From the NCBI GenBank assembly GCA_944548615.1, contig OX155955.1, positions 6,924,068 through 6,988,067 on the forward strand: DNA of 64,000 nt. The letters are read 5' to 3'. Positions 1 to 11,719 of the stretch are shown piece after piece. A program made the position numbers and the translations under genes. The notes under the pieces were generated by a model, which worked only from the letters and a program-made list of their open reading frames with translations, was not told the DNA's origin and did not search any database. Origin of the DNA: Micropterix aruncella. Lineage: Eukaryota; Arthropoda; Insecta; Lepidoptera; Micropterigidae. The first letter of the stretch is position 1. Each line of letters starts with the position of its first letter.

Positions 1-1700
1 AGGACTCAACGGCGGACAAAAAGCTAGTTTAAAAATACGATTTTTCGGCGACGTCAAGCGTGGGCTCCGCTCCACGGTTAGGCGTCAATTGTGCATATTT
101 ATATGAACAATCAGGTAGTTTTATTAAGTAACAAAACATCCACTAAACGCAGTCTCCCTCCAAAATGGCTGATTTCTTGCCTTTTATATTTTGACATTTG
201 TTATAGAAAAAATGTCCTCACATCATATGGATTTCGGAACATAGCCGATACCAAAGCAGGAGAACGAATAGCTATAACGAAAGACGATACATCATAGGGC
301 CAGCTCCGGATCTACGATTTCTGGGTCGGGGCAAAAACTTGACATTGGCACCCCAAGCCTCCAGAATTTGAGATTATTTAATTTAAAAACTCACAAAACT
401 AATATACTGGGTGTTTTTTTAAACAACCTTCAAATAATTTTTCTCTTATTATTTCCTATTTTGCTAATACATTTCCCTTGTGTATGACATTAATATAGAA
501 TCCATACTACGGAGACAACGCACAAGCCAATCTAAACACGCACATTCAATCTTTAGGTCCCAGCAAACTTCCCTAGCTAATCTTGCCACAGCTTTACACG
601 TCGAGATTTCTTTTCCGAGAAATAATCTATTGCCATATCAACTAATAATTACAGTGTCATAATATTTTGCGATATTCACGCGTTTGAAAGAGTAGTTGTT
701 AACAAAGACAAACCAACACAAATTACTCGAACACCTAATCAGCCTCATAAAAACCAACCGTCGTTTGACGTTCGTGTTTAGTCGGCTCCGCTTTTGTAGC
801 CATGTCCACTTCTATCTGTGCGGTGAAAGTTTTCTAGACGCGGCGGGAATTTCCCTGTAAGAGATATTACATGTCTAAAAATCAAGTCAGTATGCGCCCT
901 GGATGCTATTCACTTTAGTAAAGCACAACAAGCAAACAAGTTTTCTTCAAACACATGAATTAGCCGCCCTGAGCAGCTACTCTCCCCCCCCCCCCTGAAT
1001 CAGGGGCTGCATAGGGTTGGGTGTGTGTGAAAATGTTTCATAGAAAGAACCTCTCTTTCGATAAAGTACGGAACCCTCGCGAGGACGGTTTTATTTATTC
1101 TAGGGAAGTTTATGCTGCTGCCAATTGTACTGTGTAAGAATCGTAGCAGAAACGCGAATGGCGCGAACTTCCGATAGCACTTCACAATGCATTTGTTGAG
1201 AGTGCTGCAAGCACCACAATTCCGATATATTTAGAAAACGTGTATATGTATATGAGTTTATGTAGTCTGTGGTTGAGCACGTTTCAGCTGCATACGTCTT
1301 ATGTCTTGTGTTGTGAGTCTTTAAGCTGGAATAATATAAGAGCATATGGAATATTAATTCATAACTAAATTTATCATTCATTCTTTCATTTAATAACTAA
1401 AATTTATTATAGGCAATCTCGACTATTTTTAAACAAGACTGTTTCAATCACATCTTCTTTTTTTTAATGTTGACTTTTGTATACATATTTTTTATCTCGA
1501 CTATGCTTTATCTCACGTGTATACTAGATATTGTATTTATATATTGTAATATATTTTATGTATACAGCATTATATGTGTATGTTTATATCCATATATCTA
1601 TATATGTATATATTTATATCTATATAAATATCCAGTATTTATCCTGATATACCTATACATTTTTAACCCCCTTCCCCCTCTCTCGGAGACTATTAAGACA
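1..1700. other. AT-rich intergenic sequence, no gene recognised
   Basis: I see no ORF with recognisable domains. The stretch holds a short poly-C run near 982-996 and AT-rich low-complexity sequence with TATA/TGTA runs near 1540-1650. Short open frames here have low-complexity translations and look like chance. Confidence 0.6.
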
Positions 1701-1709
1701 TTTACAGAC

Positions 1710-2110
1710 TGAAGTCTGGCTGTGTCTTTGTATGTCATGGCAAGAGTTGAAGAGGTTGTGGGTAAAATCGGTGAACCAGGGGCGCACTAGTCATATTTCA
1801 ATCTCCAAATATTGGACTTAGAGACGTGAAATTTGGTACATAGATGCTTTGTCGAGCCAAATCACACCGTGAAATTTGATTGGATCAACTCATATATACG
1901 CTACACTAATAATATATATTACACCATACATCTTAAACAAATATTACCGCCTCGGGGCGGCGAGGTTCGTTTCTCGGCTAGGGCCCAACATATGAGAACA
2001 TGGATTTTATTTATAAAATTATTATTCAAATAAAAACAGTCCTTGGCTACTTGTCGGGAAAACCTTCAGGTGACAGAACCGATATTTTCAAACTATAGTC
2101 ATCGGTTTTA
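1710..2110 (+). repeat. Interspersed repeat, family D (LINE/SINE-like tail sequence)
   Basis: This block matches several others in the window (+ at 29765-30250 and 58060-58200; reverse complement at 17770-18405, 23215-23870, 32510-32960, 56690-56800 and 62520-62760). Shared landmarks are a segment around 'tctgtttgtcatg', a segment around 'ggcgcactagtcatatt', one reading 'acatagatgctttg' and an end reading like 'tcgggaaagtcttggggtga'. No coding frame is conserved. I infer a 3' region of a non-LTR element or a SINE body mobilised by one; the exact class cannot be decided by eye. Confidence 0.5.
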
Positions 2111-3280
2111 ATACACTTGGCGATATAAGTATTTTCCAATCATTTAAACATTTCTGAGGTGGATTTTTGGTAAAGATGATTTTTATTTTTTCTTCTCCTT
2201 GTTAGCAAAACTTTTTCCTTGAGAAGTATTGCTCTTTGAGATAAACTCGGCTTATCGGGCCATCCTCGTTTATAGTCTGTTAATATTTAATATTCACTTT
2301 GTGTACGAACGAGGAAGCCTAGTCTCCATTATCGTGTCGTGAAGTCGTGAATTATTGTCAAATAAATAATATTGTTATAATTAGAGTAAACCCACATAAG
2401 GTGAAACCGCAGTGTTTATGTTGGTTAAGCGCAAAGCTTTGCATTTTAAACGCTCAAAAGCACGCCTCTGGTAATTAAACCGCAACATTAACAGGCTAAG
2501 TAAAACGGAACATCGCCACACCGTTCGCTAATTACGGTAAATGAATATATATTAAATTATGAATTAATTAGTTCTGCAACCCGTATTAAGCCCATTATTT
2601 GCTTGTCTCTCTAACTTCTGATTGCCAACGCCAGGACTTGGGAACCGATTTTTAGCTGCAGATTTTCGCTATGAAGTTAAGGTCTTGAACTGCAATGGTA
2701 ATTAAAGACTATAATGGCCTGTATTGCGTTTCTCGCATGTGCCTAAGTTAGGGTCTAAAAACGCGCTTAAATGACGCTTAATGTTGAACTTAAGTTTTGG
2801 TATTCCCTTTCATAAATCCTAACTAGAGCGTGCTTATGTAGAGGCTACCAGGCTTTTACATTAATGTAACGAACCGTCTAGACCCTTTTTCGTATTCCGT
2901 TTCTAAGAAGTGTCATGGTGGATTGGTCTTGTTCGGGGTCTTAACTCGTGTAGTTCTTGATTCTCTAGTGATTTCAAAGACTTTTGAAGATGTTTGGCTT
3001 CTAATTCGATGAATGGACGACGAGCGCCTATTATCGTAACTAATTGTTAATTAATATCTATATTTTACCCTGAAAGTCCTGTGTCAATATTTTTTGTAGA
3101 TAAATAGTCTTCTATATATTTTATAGCCTTGTATATCGTATGCTAAACAGACTTATATATTTGTATATTTTAAAACAAACGGAAACGTGGCTAAAATTGT
3201 ATGAATCGTAGCGACAATCGTATGTGCGTATGAATGCGCACAGCGGCCACCGATACGACAAAAGGGCGTTATCGCATACT
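2111..3280. other. AT-rich sequence without recognised features
   Basis: There is no ORF with domain-like sequence, no strong inverted repeat and no microsatellite of note. I see nothing I can name. Confidence 0.5.
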
Positions 3281-3282
3281 CG

Positions 3283-3525
3283 TATATTTTTTTGTTTGTT
3301 TATTTCTACCCTTTATTGCGAAATTTCACAATGGGTGGGTTTATTGTCATATGACAATTTCTTACAACCAACCCTACTATGAAGTGTTTATATGTATGTA
3401 TGCGTGTAACATGTGTATAAGTGTGTGTCTTGTTTTTGCATTCGGTCGACAGAATTGAAAATGCAATTCCGTTAATTAGATCCCAACGGAAAATGTTGAG
3501 CCGGGTATGTATGATATGATCTGCG
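3283..3525 (-). mobile_element. SINE-like element, family F (degraded head)
   Basis: The sequence matches 56290-56565 over about 200 bases. Shared landmarks are 'cttacaaccaaccctactat', 'cgacagaattgaaa' and 'ttccgttaatt'. Read on the minus strand it ends in an A-rich (CAAA)n-type tail at about 3285-3300, and its other end carries a degraded version of the tRNA T-arm-like sequence that is well preserved in the second copy. That architecture, a tRNA-like head plus a short repeat tail, is the SINE pattern. The head is too worn here to judge on its own; the call leans on the second copy. Confidence 0.5.
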
Positions 3526-4270
3526 GTTAAAATATCTAGTTAATACCTATATATAATTTAATTTGTCTTTTTTTCTTACACAACCGTTGCACTCCAATAA
3601 GTAAGCTCTTATTAAAACAGGAGTACCTAGCAAGGCGGACTCGGTTTCGCTTTACTGGCACATTAGGAAAACAAACTTTTACATTTAAATTATGCACAAT
3701 TTAGCCTAGACTCATACAGATGTTAGCCTAAATTTAGAAGCATGTAACGGTTATTTCTGGGTAGTAAATTATATTTCTTTGTGCTCTTGATTTGAATCTA
3801 CATACTCGTATGTGTAACTAATAAATAAATATATAAAATCAGTGTGCAGTGACGTGACGACGGCGCGGGCGGGCGAGGGAGTGACATTTAGTGAGTCAAA
3901 ATTAAGACCCAGCATTGGAAAGGCCATAGACAAAACTGAAGATTTAGGACCGGTTCTTATTTGATGTAACAAAATACCAACAAAATAACGAAGGTGCTTA
4001 AGTTCCTAATTTTTAGCACCAGCTTAATTTAAGCCTGCGAGAAACGGAATACGGGATATTATCACTAGAATACATTGAAATGCTTCGCCAATATTTTATA
4101 AGGAAAGTTAAAGGTCCGAAAATAATTCCAGCAAACTCCTCTTCGCCTTAGCAACTTCTTCATAGTTCTTTGTTTATTTTATTTTTTGTTTGGCGCAGTA
4201 GTATTTTATTCAGTAAAGTATAATCATAGATTTTAAAAAAATATAAACCCACAGCAAAGCTTGACGACTA
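3526..4270. other. Unannotated AT-rich sequence
   Basis: Mostly AT-rich with a short GC-rich patch near 3850-3890. I recognise no coding, RNA or repeat signature. Confidence 0.45.
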
Positions 4271-4878
4271 TTAATAGTTCAAGAGGCAGCGACAAAACAG
4301 AGCAAGATTTTTGTAAAACCTGATACTTTTAGATTAAACAGTATTTTGGCCATAGAATGCTGGGTAGTCAGCAGGTTAGACCAGGTGTCCCGGAGGGACA
4401 CCTGGCGCTGGCGTACTATAAAAGGTGTAATATTAATTAGTACCCCCAACGTGTTTTGGAAACTTGAAAATTCATCAGTAGACAGATGATGCAATACAGA
4501 TCTCGACAAAAATGGTCAGACTGCTTAACAATAGAATGCGCGGCGTCAGCAATAGTCCATACATGTCACAAGAAAGAAGTCCATTATATTGCACGGCACA
4601 TTGGACCGATACATAACAGTTACCGACAAATACGTACCGGCGTATTTGCAGGGATTTCATTTTTATGTTATGTATGGAGTATTCCTGACGCCACGCATTC
4701 TATTGTTAAGCAGTCTGACCATTGTTTCTAGTTCTTTATTGCATCCACTGTCTACTGATAATTTTTCAGCTTTTCCAAGACAGTTTGGGGCATTTTATGG
4801 TCAAAATACTGTCTGATCGGAAAGTATCAGCTTTTACAAAACGCTTGCACTTTTTGTCGCTGGCTCTTCAACTATAAG
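4271..4878. mobile_element. Foldback/MITE-like element with ~250-300-bp inverted arms
   Basis: The left arm (about 4271-4567) and right arm (about 4667-4878) are inverted copies of each other. Matching blocks include the outer ends near 4273-4295 and 4855-4876, the block containing 'acagtattttgg', the block around 'atcagtagacag', and a nearly perfect ~50-base block at 4514-4565 against 4668-4725. A central spacer of roughly 100 bases separates them. The left arm has an extra ~70-base stretch (about 4374-4445) containing a perfect 11-bp hairpin (ccaggtgtccc/gggacacctgg, 4381-4405). It carries no ORF, so it would be non-autonomous. The superfamily is undetermined; a TA target site is possible but not proven. 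Confidence 0.7.
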
Positions 4879-5880
4879 TAACCTAAATAGTTCGGTTGGT
4901 ACGACTAAGTTGAAAATGAAATTTTATTATATATATTTATATATAACTAATAGCTTAAAACTAATAACTAATAACATTTTTGTCGAAAATTTACTCATAT
5001 TTTTATGTCATATCAGATGGTAACTTTCAACGAAAACGCATCATATAACTATTGACCAAATTCATAGTTGTTTCGATAACATAATGAAAACTTTATTTCA
5101 AGAAATTTTTACACATTTTCACACCTGAAGGTTGGAAATCACTGTTGAAGTTGCTCGACACGTTGTCGGCACACGGCAGAACAAGCACGAGGCGCAACAT
5201 TCGAAACTTTCTTCATAAGTTATGGAAACTTTGCTTCTCGAATACGTGGACTGCGGCTGGTGAAAGTTTAATTTGTTTTTTTTTTCGTGGTACAATATTT
5301 TTCTTTCCTGTTGTGGTAATAAGAAATGGTAGGTAAAATAATAATGTATAAATGATGGCACTATAGTAGGCTCCGGAGAGCACCTTATGGGAAATAGAAC
5401 GTTCGATCTATTACAAAAAAAAACGTGCCCTAAAAACTTCCATTTGTCTTCTTAAATTTTATACTTATGTAAAGGTAATTTCATATTTATTGGTCCCTCG
5501 ACCACAGGCTTAAAAATGCTGTTACATATACAATACAAGCTCGCCAAATATTTCCGCACGACACAGAAAATCGAATTGCCTTGTGAAAGACTAGAGCCGC
5601 TATACGATACCTGACTTCGTCGTCAGTGCCGACTAATCGGAATGTACAGCCAACGACAGTATATTTTAAATTGACATTATGTATTGTAAAACAAATTACC
5701 ATTTTTAGCACTGATGACATTTCGACGCTATGACATTCAATGATTTATATTTTTTAATAATCTTTTACGTTTTGATCAGTTTTGATAGATAGGTTTAGGA
5801 TTCTATATAGGTATTCACCGATCTCCGATTGACTTGAAATTTTCAACATAGACTCCTGAGGTGTCAAGTAAGATGTGTAG
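4879..5880. other. Unannotated sequence
   Basis: AT-rich sequence with no domain-bearing ORF. I see no repeat shared with the rest of the window except a short motif near 5848-5872 ('cctgaggtgtcaagtaag') that recurs in altered form near 6432-6452. Confidence 0.45.
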
Positions 5881-6096
5881 TTTATTTTATTTTTATTTAT
5901 TTATTTATTTAAGAATTAATTACTATAAAACATTGATTTGCTTACAAAAATAACAGGAACCGAATGGCAAAACCTTAACCTTTCGCTTATTTGATTCTGT
6001 CACCTAACTGGGACTAGCCCGTTCTAGGGTGGACAGGACTCTAATATTACAATCAAGTTTGCTTGATTGCTTACAGATGTACAAGTTTTAGTAAAA
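5881..6096 (-). mobile_element. 3' end of a LINE, family A, with (TAAA)n tail
   Basis: Read on the minus strand this ends in a (TAAA)n tail (5881-5911 on the plus strand as TTTA repeats). The body is shared with 38963-39138 plus 41757-41820 (one copy split by an insertion) and, in opposite orientation, with 63012-63160. Shared landmarks are 'aacattgatttgcttaca', 'gaaccgaatggcaaaac', 'gggactagcccgttctag' and 'gacaggactctaatatt'. Several copies truncated at different points that all end in a short A-rich repeat tail are typical of 5'-truncated non-LTR retrotransposition. No coding part is present, so the LINE clade is unknown. Confidence 0.65.
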
Positions 6097-6483
6097 AGCT
6101 AATAACACTAAATTGCCTTAAAATGTGGTCTTAAAAAAAAAAGTTAAAAAATATTATAATAATAAAAAATATTAAAAGATAATATAATAAATAAAATGCA
6201 ATTCCATTATATAATCGGCAATAATATTAAATTCGATTAAATAATATAAATAAAATTATATGTGAGAAAAGATAGAAACAGTCATTAATATTTAATATAT
6301 GTTAGCATAAAAAGTTAATCAAACGATTTTCAGTTCAAAAAAAGTAGGTACAAATGTCAATCGAATACCAAAATTATAATATTTATATGTGCCTTTGGGC
6401 ACAGCATAAACCTTGCATTCTAGATAGATCTCCTGAGAGGTCAAGTAAGCGGTATGATTCATAAAATTTCAAAAGTATCCAGT

Positions 6484-7110
6484 TCAAAAAAAGTACAGAC
6501 GTTTCTTAAAATAAAATATCACTATCAAACGCTGCCCCTTGGAAATCTTCATTTTGATGCCTTTTGTCGGACTACATGTCCAAGATTTATTAATAGTGTG
6601 GCTGCTGTGGATATATGTCTCATCAGTATATACAATTAATCTATTTTGATCTCGGAAATATTTCATTGATTCTAAATAATTATTGCGCTGCAATTTAATA
6701 TCATGTCTTACAATTACAACTTTTCGGTTATTTTCTGTTTTTTGCCATCTAAATCCATTTGCCATTAAAATTCTTCCTAAACTAGTCATGCTACCGTTGA
6801 AATCGGTATCACGGACACTTTTCTGGTGGAGGCTTTTCAAATTTATAATATAATATTCTGTGAAATGGAAATTCAAAATAATCCGCCGAATTACCGTTTG
6901 ATCAAAGTTGTCCCATCCCGTCTTTGGTTTGCAATAGTTAGGCTTTTTTTCCTGGCGTTGAAAATGATGTCGGCTGGTCAGAAACTAATATTTTTTCTCT
7001 TCGGCTAAAACTCTTTTTATTGACGTGCTAGATATTTTACTAGCTGCAGAAAGCTTGCAATTCAATTGTTTTTCTGAATGTTGCCTCATCTTTCATGAAA
7101 TAATAAATCT
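6484..7110 (-). pseudogene. Tc1/mariner-like (IS630-type DDE) transposase relic
   Basis: The minus-strand translation has a 130-residue open segment (6876 to 6484) containing FNGSMTSLGRILMANGFRW and, further on, IVYTDETYIHSSHT. The latter resembles the second catalytic block of IS630/Tc1-type DDE transposases and related insect elements. Upstream on the same strand (about 6880-7100) one can still read NYCKPKTGWDNFDQTVIRRI in a different frame, so a frameshift separates them. Further upstream there are stop-broken remains of a helix-turn-helix-like region. The carboxy side is cut after SKGQRLIVI, where unrelated AT-rich sequence begins, so the last catalytic residue is missing. This is a dead fragment of a DNA transposon. 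No terminal inverted repeats were found. The family is confident; the exact subfamily is not. Confidence 0.75.
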
Positions 7111-7718
7111 TTGATGTTAATTCCCTTGCATTACACTACATTACATTTTCGTCGTGTCCAATTGACGGCTAAAGACCGCTCTTGGACGTGTCAAAATAAT
7201 AGGGTTATGTAGTAAGTTTCGTTACTACTCTTTACTGAACATACATAGGTAGTCAAGAATTAACTACTAGATTGTCAAACTATACATATAAATAATTAAA
7301 ATAGAAGCCTAAGATTTGAAGTAGTTAGTACATAATTCGAAAGATACATAGTAAAATTATTTATCGTAATATTCAAATTGTCAGTAAAATGTTAAATAGA
7401 AAAATGTCTGGGAGTTCAGCGTCTTATTTCACAACTTTGGTTTTGATGTTAAACGACGATCACCACAAGAAATCATACAAAATAAAATTATATTCTTTAC
7501 AGGTATTCAGCATTATTCACAACAGAATCACAACACAGACAAACAGAAAATTAAACACAAACGAATTTTTTAGTTGCTCGTCTGACTGTAGCGCAAGATT
7601 TTACCGCGCGTAAGATTTTACTGCGCGTAAGTGTGCAGTCAGGCGTTCTCCCTCTTTCTCACAGGTTTGAAGTATGCCTATCCCTTTTTTGGTTTCAGTG
7701 CATTGGTGTTTAATAAAT
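7111..7718. other. Unannotated sequence
   Basis: Contains a short direct repeat, 'aagattttaccgcgcgtaag' followed by 'attttactgcgcgtaag' (about 7594-7630). No coding signature seen. Confidence 0.4.
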
Positions 7719-7771
7719 GCAATGGTGCATTGCCTTCTCTATCTCGGATAGAGAAGGCAATGCACCATTGC
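7719..7771. repeat. Perfect 25-bp hairpin with a 3-nt loop
   Basis: 7719-7743 (beginning gcaatggtgcattgcc) is the exact reverse complement of 7747-7771, with tcg as the loop. The right arm is continuous with GCR repeat copy 1. The perfection of the arms implies a recent or constrained palindrome. Confidence 0.9.
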
Positions 7772-8420
7772 ACAATCGATTGGCTTGAGCCGCACGGTGC
7801 GCAGACCGTCCAGGAGCGCCAGAGGTTTGATTCCCAGGGGAAACTGGTTCGCTGGCCAGAGTCCTACCCAGGTTCGCACCCCGTGCGTGGAGGCCGTCGG
7901 ATGGGTGTTGACCCGTGAGTGTGACCGACCCTGAACACATGGGTCATCGTGGCCAACTCATCATGGGCCCGTCAGCTCCTAACCGTGGGCCCCTCTGACT
8001 AACAGTCGGGGGAGTTTGGAAGCAGTACTGTTTCTTATAGAGCGGGGGTGGTTGTGGACCTTACGGCGACTGCTCTTAAAACGACCATCGGCTACCCGAT
8101 CCTCGGTGAACATCAGGGCAAAGGATGCCGTGGTCCGCGATAAATTCGGTATACACCGTTTCACCGCTTTGTAAGAGAGAGGACCGCGCAAGCGACCTCG
8201 AACTCGTAACAAATCGAGAGACTGGAGTAATCTGGTCGCAATTGGAAGTAAGGGCGTAAGTGTAAGCCCGCTGAGTAACACTCCTGGCTATCTCGCGGTT
8301 AAGGCGTTGGCCTTTTACGGGCATGTGGCGGAGCTTGACGGTGGACTGTTTTGTCCAAGTCTTCTGCGCTCACTCCAGGGAGATGACTAATCGGTAAAAC
8401 TTCCTGAGGTGACGGGTTCG
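7747..8420. repeat. GC-rich interspersed repeat (GCR), copy 1, internally inverted
   Basis: This is far more GC-rich than its surroundings. 7747-7985 corresponds to the reverse complement of about 45530-45760, whereas 7990-8420 corresponds in direct orientation to about 45745-46200. Direct-half landmarks shared with 45.7-46.2 kb are 'agcgggggtgg', 'gcaaaggatgccgtggtccg', 'gcgcaagcgacctcga'/'gtgcaagcgacctcga' and 'aaggcgttgg'. Open frames are present on both strands but none shows a domain I know. The class is undetermined; it could be part of a larger retroelement. Confidence 0.7.
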
Positions 8421-8997
8421 CCCGTTGTAGTTGACAAGTCTAGTTTCAAATGGCTCTCCAGCAGTTTAGCCACTAAGCCACGCTCGTTTTTGGGTCGAGA
8501 TCGGCTCAAATCACGGCTCAGCCCGCATCCGCTAGCCTCCAAGTAGAAGTGCGAACGTGAAAAAGACTTTGTTTCCCCTGCCACTGAGTGGGCATGTGGG
8601 TCAGTTTGCCCCGAGTGATGTCCTTCGGGCGTAGTTAGGCGATTTGCGTATCGTGTGGCATCATCCAATCGACTGTGCACTCCGGCGAATAACCAGGTGG
8701 GTTGGAAACGATATACGGTTTCCTATGAAGTGGATATAACATTTTCGACCTAATGTCAGCCGCTCTCGAACGACTCGTTGGCCACCCGATTCTGATTGAA
8801 TAACGGGTAGAGTACGCCTCGGTCCGCGATAAATTCAAACCGAATTACCACTAACATTAGGTAGAGGCCGCGCAAGCGACTTCAGACCTGTAACCAGACA
8901 GGAGGACGGAGAAATCCGACAAAATCTGGGAGTGAGGGCGTGAGGCTGCCCGCTGGTTCAACTTCCCAGTGCCACGTAATAAGGCGTTGGACTCTGA

Positions 8998-9545
8998 GGC
9001 TAAGCGTATGCTGAGACGCTGGCGACGCAGTCCCAGGAAGCGCAGGGCAGACCAGATGTCTTATGCGTGAGAGCTGCGTATGCTGTAGTGCAGGCACTGC
9101 TCTGCGCCTTGTTGTAGTGCCGGCGACGCGTGCACGTCGGAACGAGTTTTAAGTTAGATTTTATAATTTTGATGTAAAAATGACAGAACATTTAATTAAA
9201 TTCCTAAATTGTATGTCAGATAACTCTATCCAGAGTACAAGTTTTCCATAAGTAAAGCGTTTTTTCAGATAATCAATTTTCCAAATAGATTTTCTACGCT
9301 TTGTTAAACTGTAAAGTGGCAACAATTCATTAATTTCGTAATCGGACTCTGAATCTGAACTCATTTTTCCCGTCAAACTCGAAAACTGTATATTCTTTGT
9401 ACTAGCTAGGTCGCGAATGAATGCATCTGTATCATTTAGCTTCTTTGCACATACGCTGGCGGCCTATGTCTGCCTCGACCGCCCTGCCTCGTAAAATCTG
9501 TACTATGTTTTTCTGCGTCACCTGCGTCTCAGCATACGCTTAGCC
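8998..9545 (-). mobile_element. PIF/Harbinger-like fragment with terminal inverted repeats
   Basis: The two ends, 8998-9030 and 9513-9545, are inverted repeats: the outer 22 bases are identical and the next 11 differ at 2 positions. The motif is GGCTAAGCGTATGCTG inward from each end. Inside, the minus strand encodes a 71-residue segment (9376-9161) beginning shortly before MSSDSESDYEINELLPLYSL and continuing RKSIWKIDYLKKRFTYGKL, which resembles the amino-terminal region of insect HARBI1-like (PIF/Harbinger) nucleases. The catalytic DDE part is absent, so this is an internally deleted, non-autonomous derivative. The flanking triplets are TGA and TGC, compatible with a degraded 3-bp target duplication but not proof. 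Confidence 0.7.
9161..9376 (-). pseudogene. HARBI1-like nuclease, amino-terminal fragment
   Basis: This is a 71-residue open segment. Residues about 5-45 are an acidic start (SSDSESDYE) followed by a basic, aromatic stretch (RRKSIWKIDYLKKRF), the usual beginning of Harbinger transposases in insects. The similarity stops around QFRNLIKCS, and no DDE catalytic residues follow. It lies wholly within the TIR-bounded element at 8998-9545 and probably has no function. Identification is from family pattern memory, not from a search. Confidence 0.55.
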
Positions 9546-9700
9546 TGCAGGTCGAGTTGGCATAGCTAGAAGTTGGACTGTGTTTCCTAAGTCTTTACAT
9601 TCACTCTTGGTTGAAATATCGACTACATATCATTATATCTTCGTGGTGTAATGGGTTCGCCAGTTATAGGTGGTGGCATACATGAGTATATCCTAGGACA

Positions 9701-11588
9701 GTCACCTCTCGAAAGCGGTAGGTTTATTTATAATGTCATAGGGCCGTAAATCATGACAAAGTATTGTACGGCAGAGTAAGAGGTCACAGAAGATTATCTG
9801 TATTCATTAGACAGGCACATAAAGGTCAGCTTACTTATAGTCGAGCAGCATAGTGTATTCCAGTCTAGCAATAATTTCAGAGAGCTTTTCTATTGTGAGA
9901 CTATAATATATGTTGATTGCTGTTAGGATGCAGAGCAGAGATAGAAATTGCGCATCGACTATAATAATTCTCTCGACCTGGTCATGGAATATTAAATTTT
10001 CATCAGGGAATACGGGGGGCGGACTCGCGGCGGGCGGAAGATATTGGTTGAAAAAGAATCGTAGATATGCCGTTCAAACAAACTTAAATTCGCGAATGCG
10101 GAGTTGGGGCGAGACAGCGCTCTACGAAATCGACAGCAAGACATACTCAGCAGCAGAAGGAGAGGATCCACGGCGGCAACAGCATATTCGCCGTCGTCAA
10201 GTTCCACTCCGACAGTATGACCTATTCTCTGACTATGAAAATCGTTGATCGCATAAGAAGAAATCTAGGAAAAGCTGATTGTACTCCAAAATGATACGCT
10301 GTTATGCCTCCAAAACTTATCAATGCAAAAAAGGGTTTTCCGCTCTGATCAAAATTAAGAACAAGATCAGAAATCGGTTGGAAAAAAAATATGACATTCT
10401 GCCTCTGAATTACCAAACTTGTTAAAAGGATAGAAGCTCAAAAATCCCATTGATTTACAATTAAAAGTCTTCATTATAGAAAATATCTTCAAATATTATT
10501 GTATGTTTAATAATTAACTAAAAGTAAGAGATAAAAGTTGATTTTCAAATTCTTGCAGTTTTTATTTTAAACTTGGGTTTCCTGCCCCGAACTCAAAAGT
10601 CCTAGTGGTCTCTGGTGGGAAAAATATATATGAAAACCACTGATTTAAATGAAAAGCGTCGTCGGAAGTGGTCAGTACTCGAAGATAGTAGTGCGATTTC
10701 AATTTCTGTGAAGAATTCTAGCGCTTTGCTAACGATAATACTGTATAATGTGACGATTTTTTCAGGACGTCGATGCCTAATTCTGTTTCACTAAATGATT
10801 AGTTTTTATTCGTGAGCAATACACTAAATGGCGATTCTAAGCATAAAAGTTTGATATTTTTTATTATATGACATTATTTTATATAATAAACTAACTCCAA
10901 AATAGTTAACGTTGTTTTTAATTTAGGCCTTTGTTACTGAGAAAAAAATACTGAATATCCTAAAATTACGCAAAAAACAAGGCGTCTGAATGATAATTAC
11001 TGTCGCCAGACAATAAAGCGGGCGGTTGCCGCAACGTGAAGAAAGATTTTCAGATGTCCGTTGTGGTATTTTTCGCATATTCAAGTGCCAATCTTTTTGC
11101 TTTTCCTAACACTCATGACAGGCCCGTTGTTGGCAGAGTAGATGAAATGGAACGGGGAGAGACTCAAAGGCCACTCTCAGCGGCAAACTATTGTTTCACT
11201 TTGCTTACATCGTGAAACCTCAAGAGAGTTTATACGAACACCCCTAACAATATACATAACTGTCAGTTGCTCTCTATAGGTTGCCTGGAGAATATTGGCT
11301 TTATGAACTTATAAAACAGGCGTATAAAGTGCACGACTATGCAAATTATGCGAGACGCGATCCGCTTATTGGTATCAAAATGGGTCCGGGTTTAAACCAT
11401 AACAAAAACAAATGGTGCCGGGTATTGCCGCGGTGCATTTAGCTATGGCAGTGGCAGGATAAACTAACCCTATAAAACCATGTACATTTTAAGCACTATT
11501 AGTCGAAAAAATCGAGGGAAAATGTGTCTACCTTCTGATGCTAGAAGACAATTAAAAATTGGCATAATCTTTCAAGAACGTGCTCGCT
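9701..11588. other. Unannotated sequence, one doubtful 112-codon ORF
   Basis: An open frame at 9910-10248 (+) would give a basic, Arg/Gln-rich 112-residue product, but I recognise no domain and no splice or promoter context. The rest is AT-rich. I would not call a gene here. Confidence 0.3.
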
Positions 11589-11659
11589 GCCAAAGCTGTC
11601 TATAATGCGTACTTTAGGAGTGTACTGGAATACGGAACAGTCATTTGGAATCATTAGTA
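11589..11659 (+). pseudogene. LINE reverse-transcriptase carboxy-side relic
   Basis: One plus-strand frame reads KAVYNAYFRSVLEYGTVIWN and then a stop. 'AYxRSxLEYGxxxW' is the conserved block just after the RT thumb region in Jockey/CR1-type LINEs. The flanks are decayed with stops in every frame. Only this short island is recognisable. Confidence 0.55.
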
Positions 11660-11719
11660 CAGGGTATACATCAACAGAGAATAATGCATCAATTATAAAA
11701 CCAATGATGTCTTTCTAAT

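Larger units (their letters stand above)
8590..9700 (+). repeat. GC-rich repeat (GCR), copy 2, split by a Harbinger fragment
   Basis: 8640-8997 resembles GCR copy 1 and the 45.5-46.2-kb copy; shared landmarks are 'ggtccgcgataaattc', 'ccgcgcaagcgac' and 'aaggcgttgg'. The homology resumes after the inserted element at about 9546-9680, matching 46090-46200 with the Lys-rich-free, tRNA-like string 'ggtgtaatgggttcgcc' against 'ggtgacgggttcg'. A reverse-complement relative of its first part lies at 16620-16690 and again at 22040-22115. Confidence 0.65.

Noticed and set aside
9640..9680. tRNA-like string 'ggtgtaatgggttcgcc' in GCR copy 2
   Set aside because: A-box-like only; the other GCR copies diverge here and no cloverleaf is possible.
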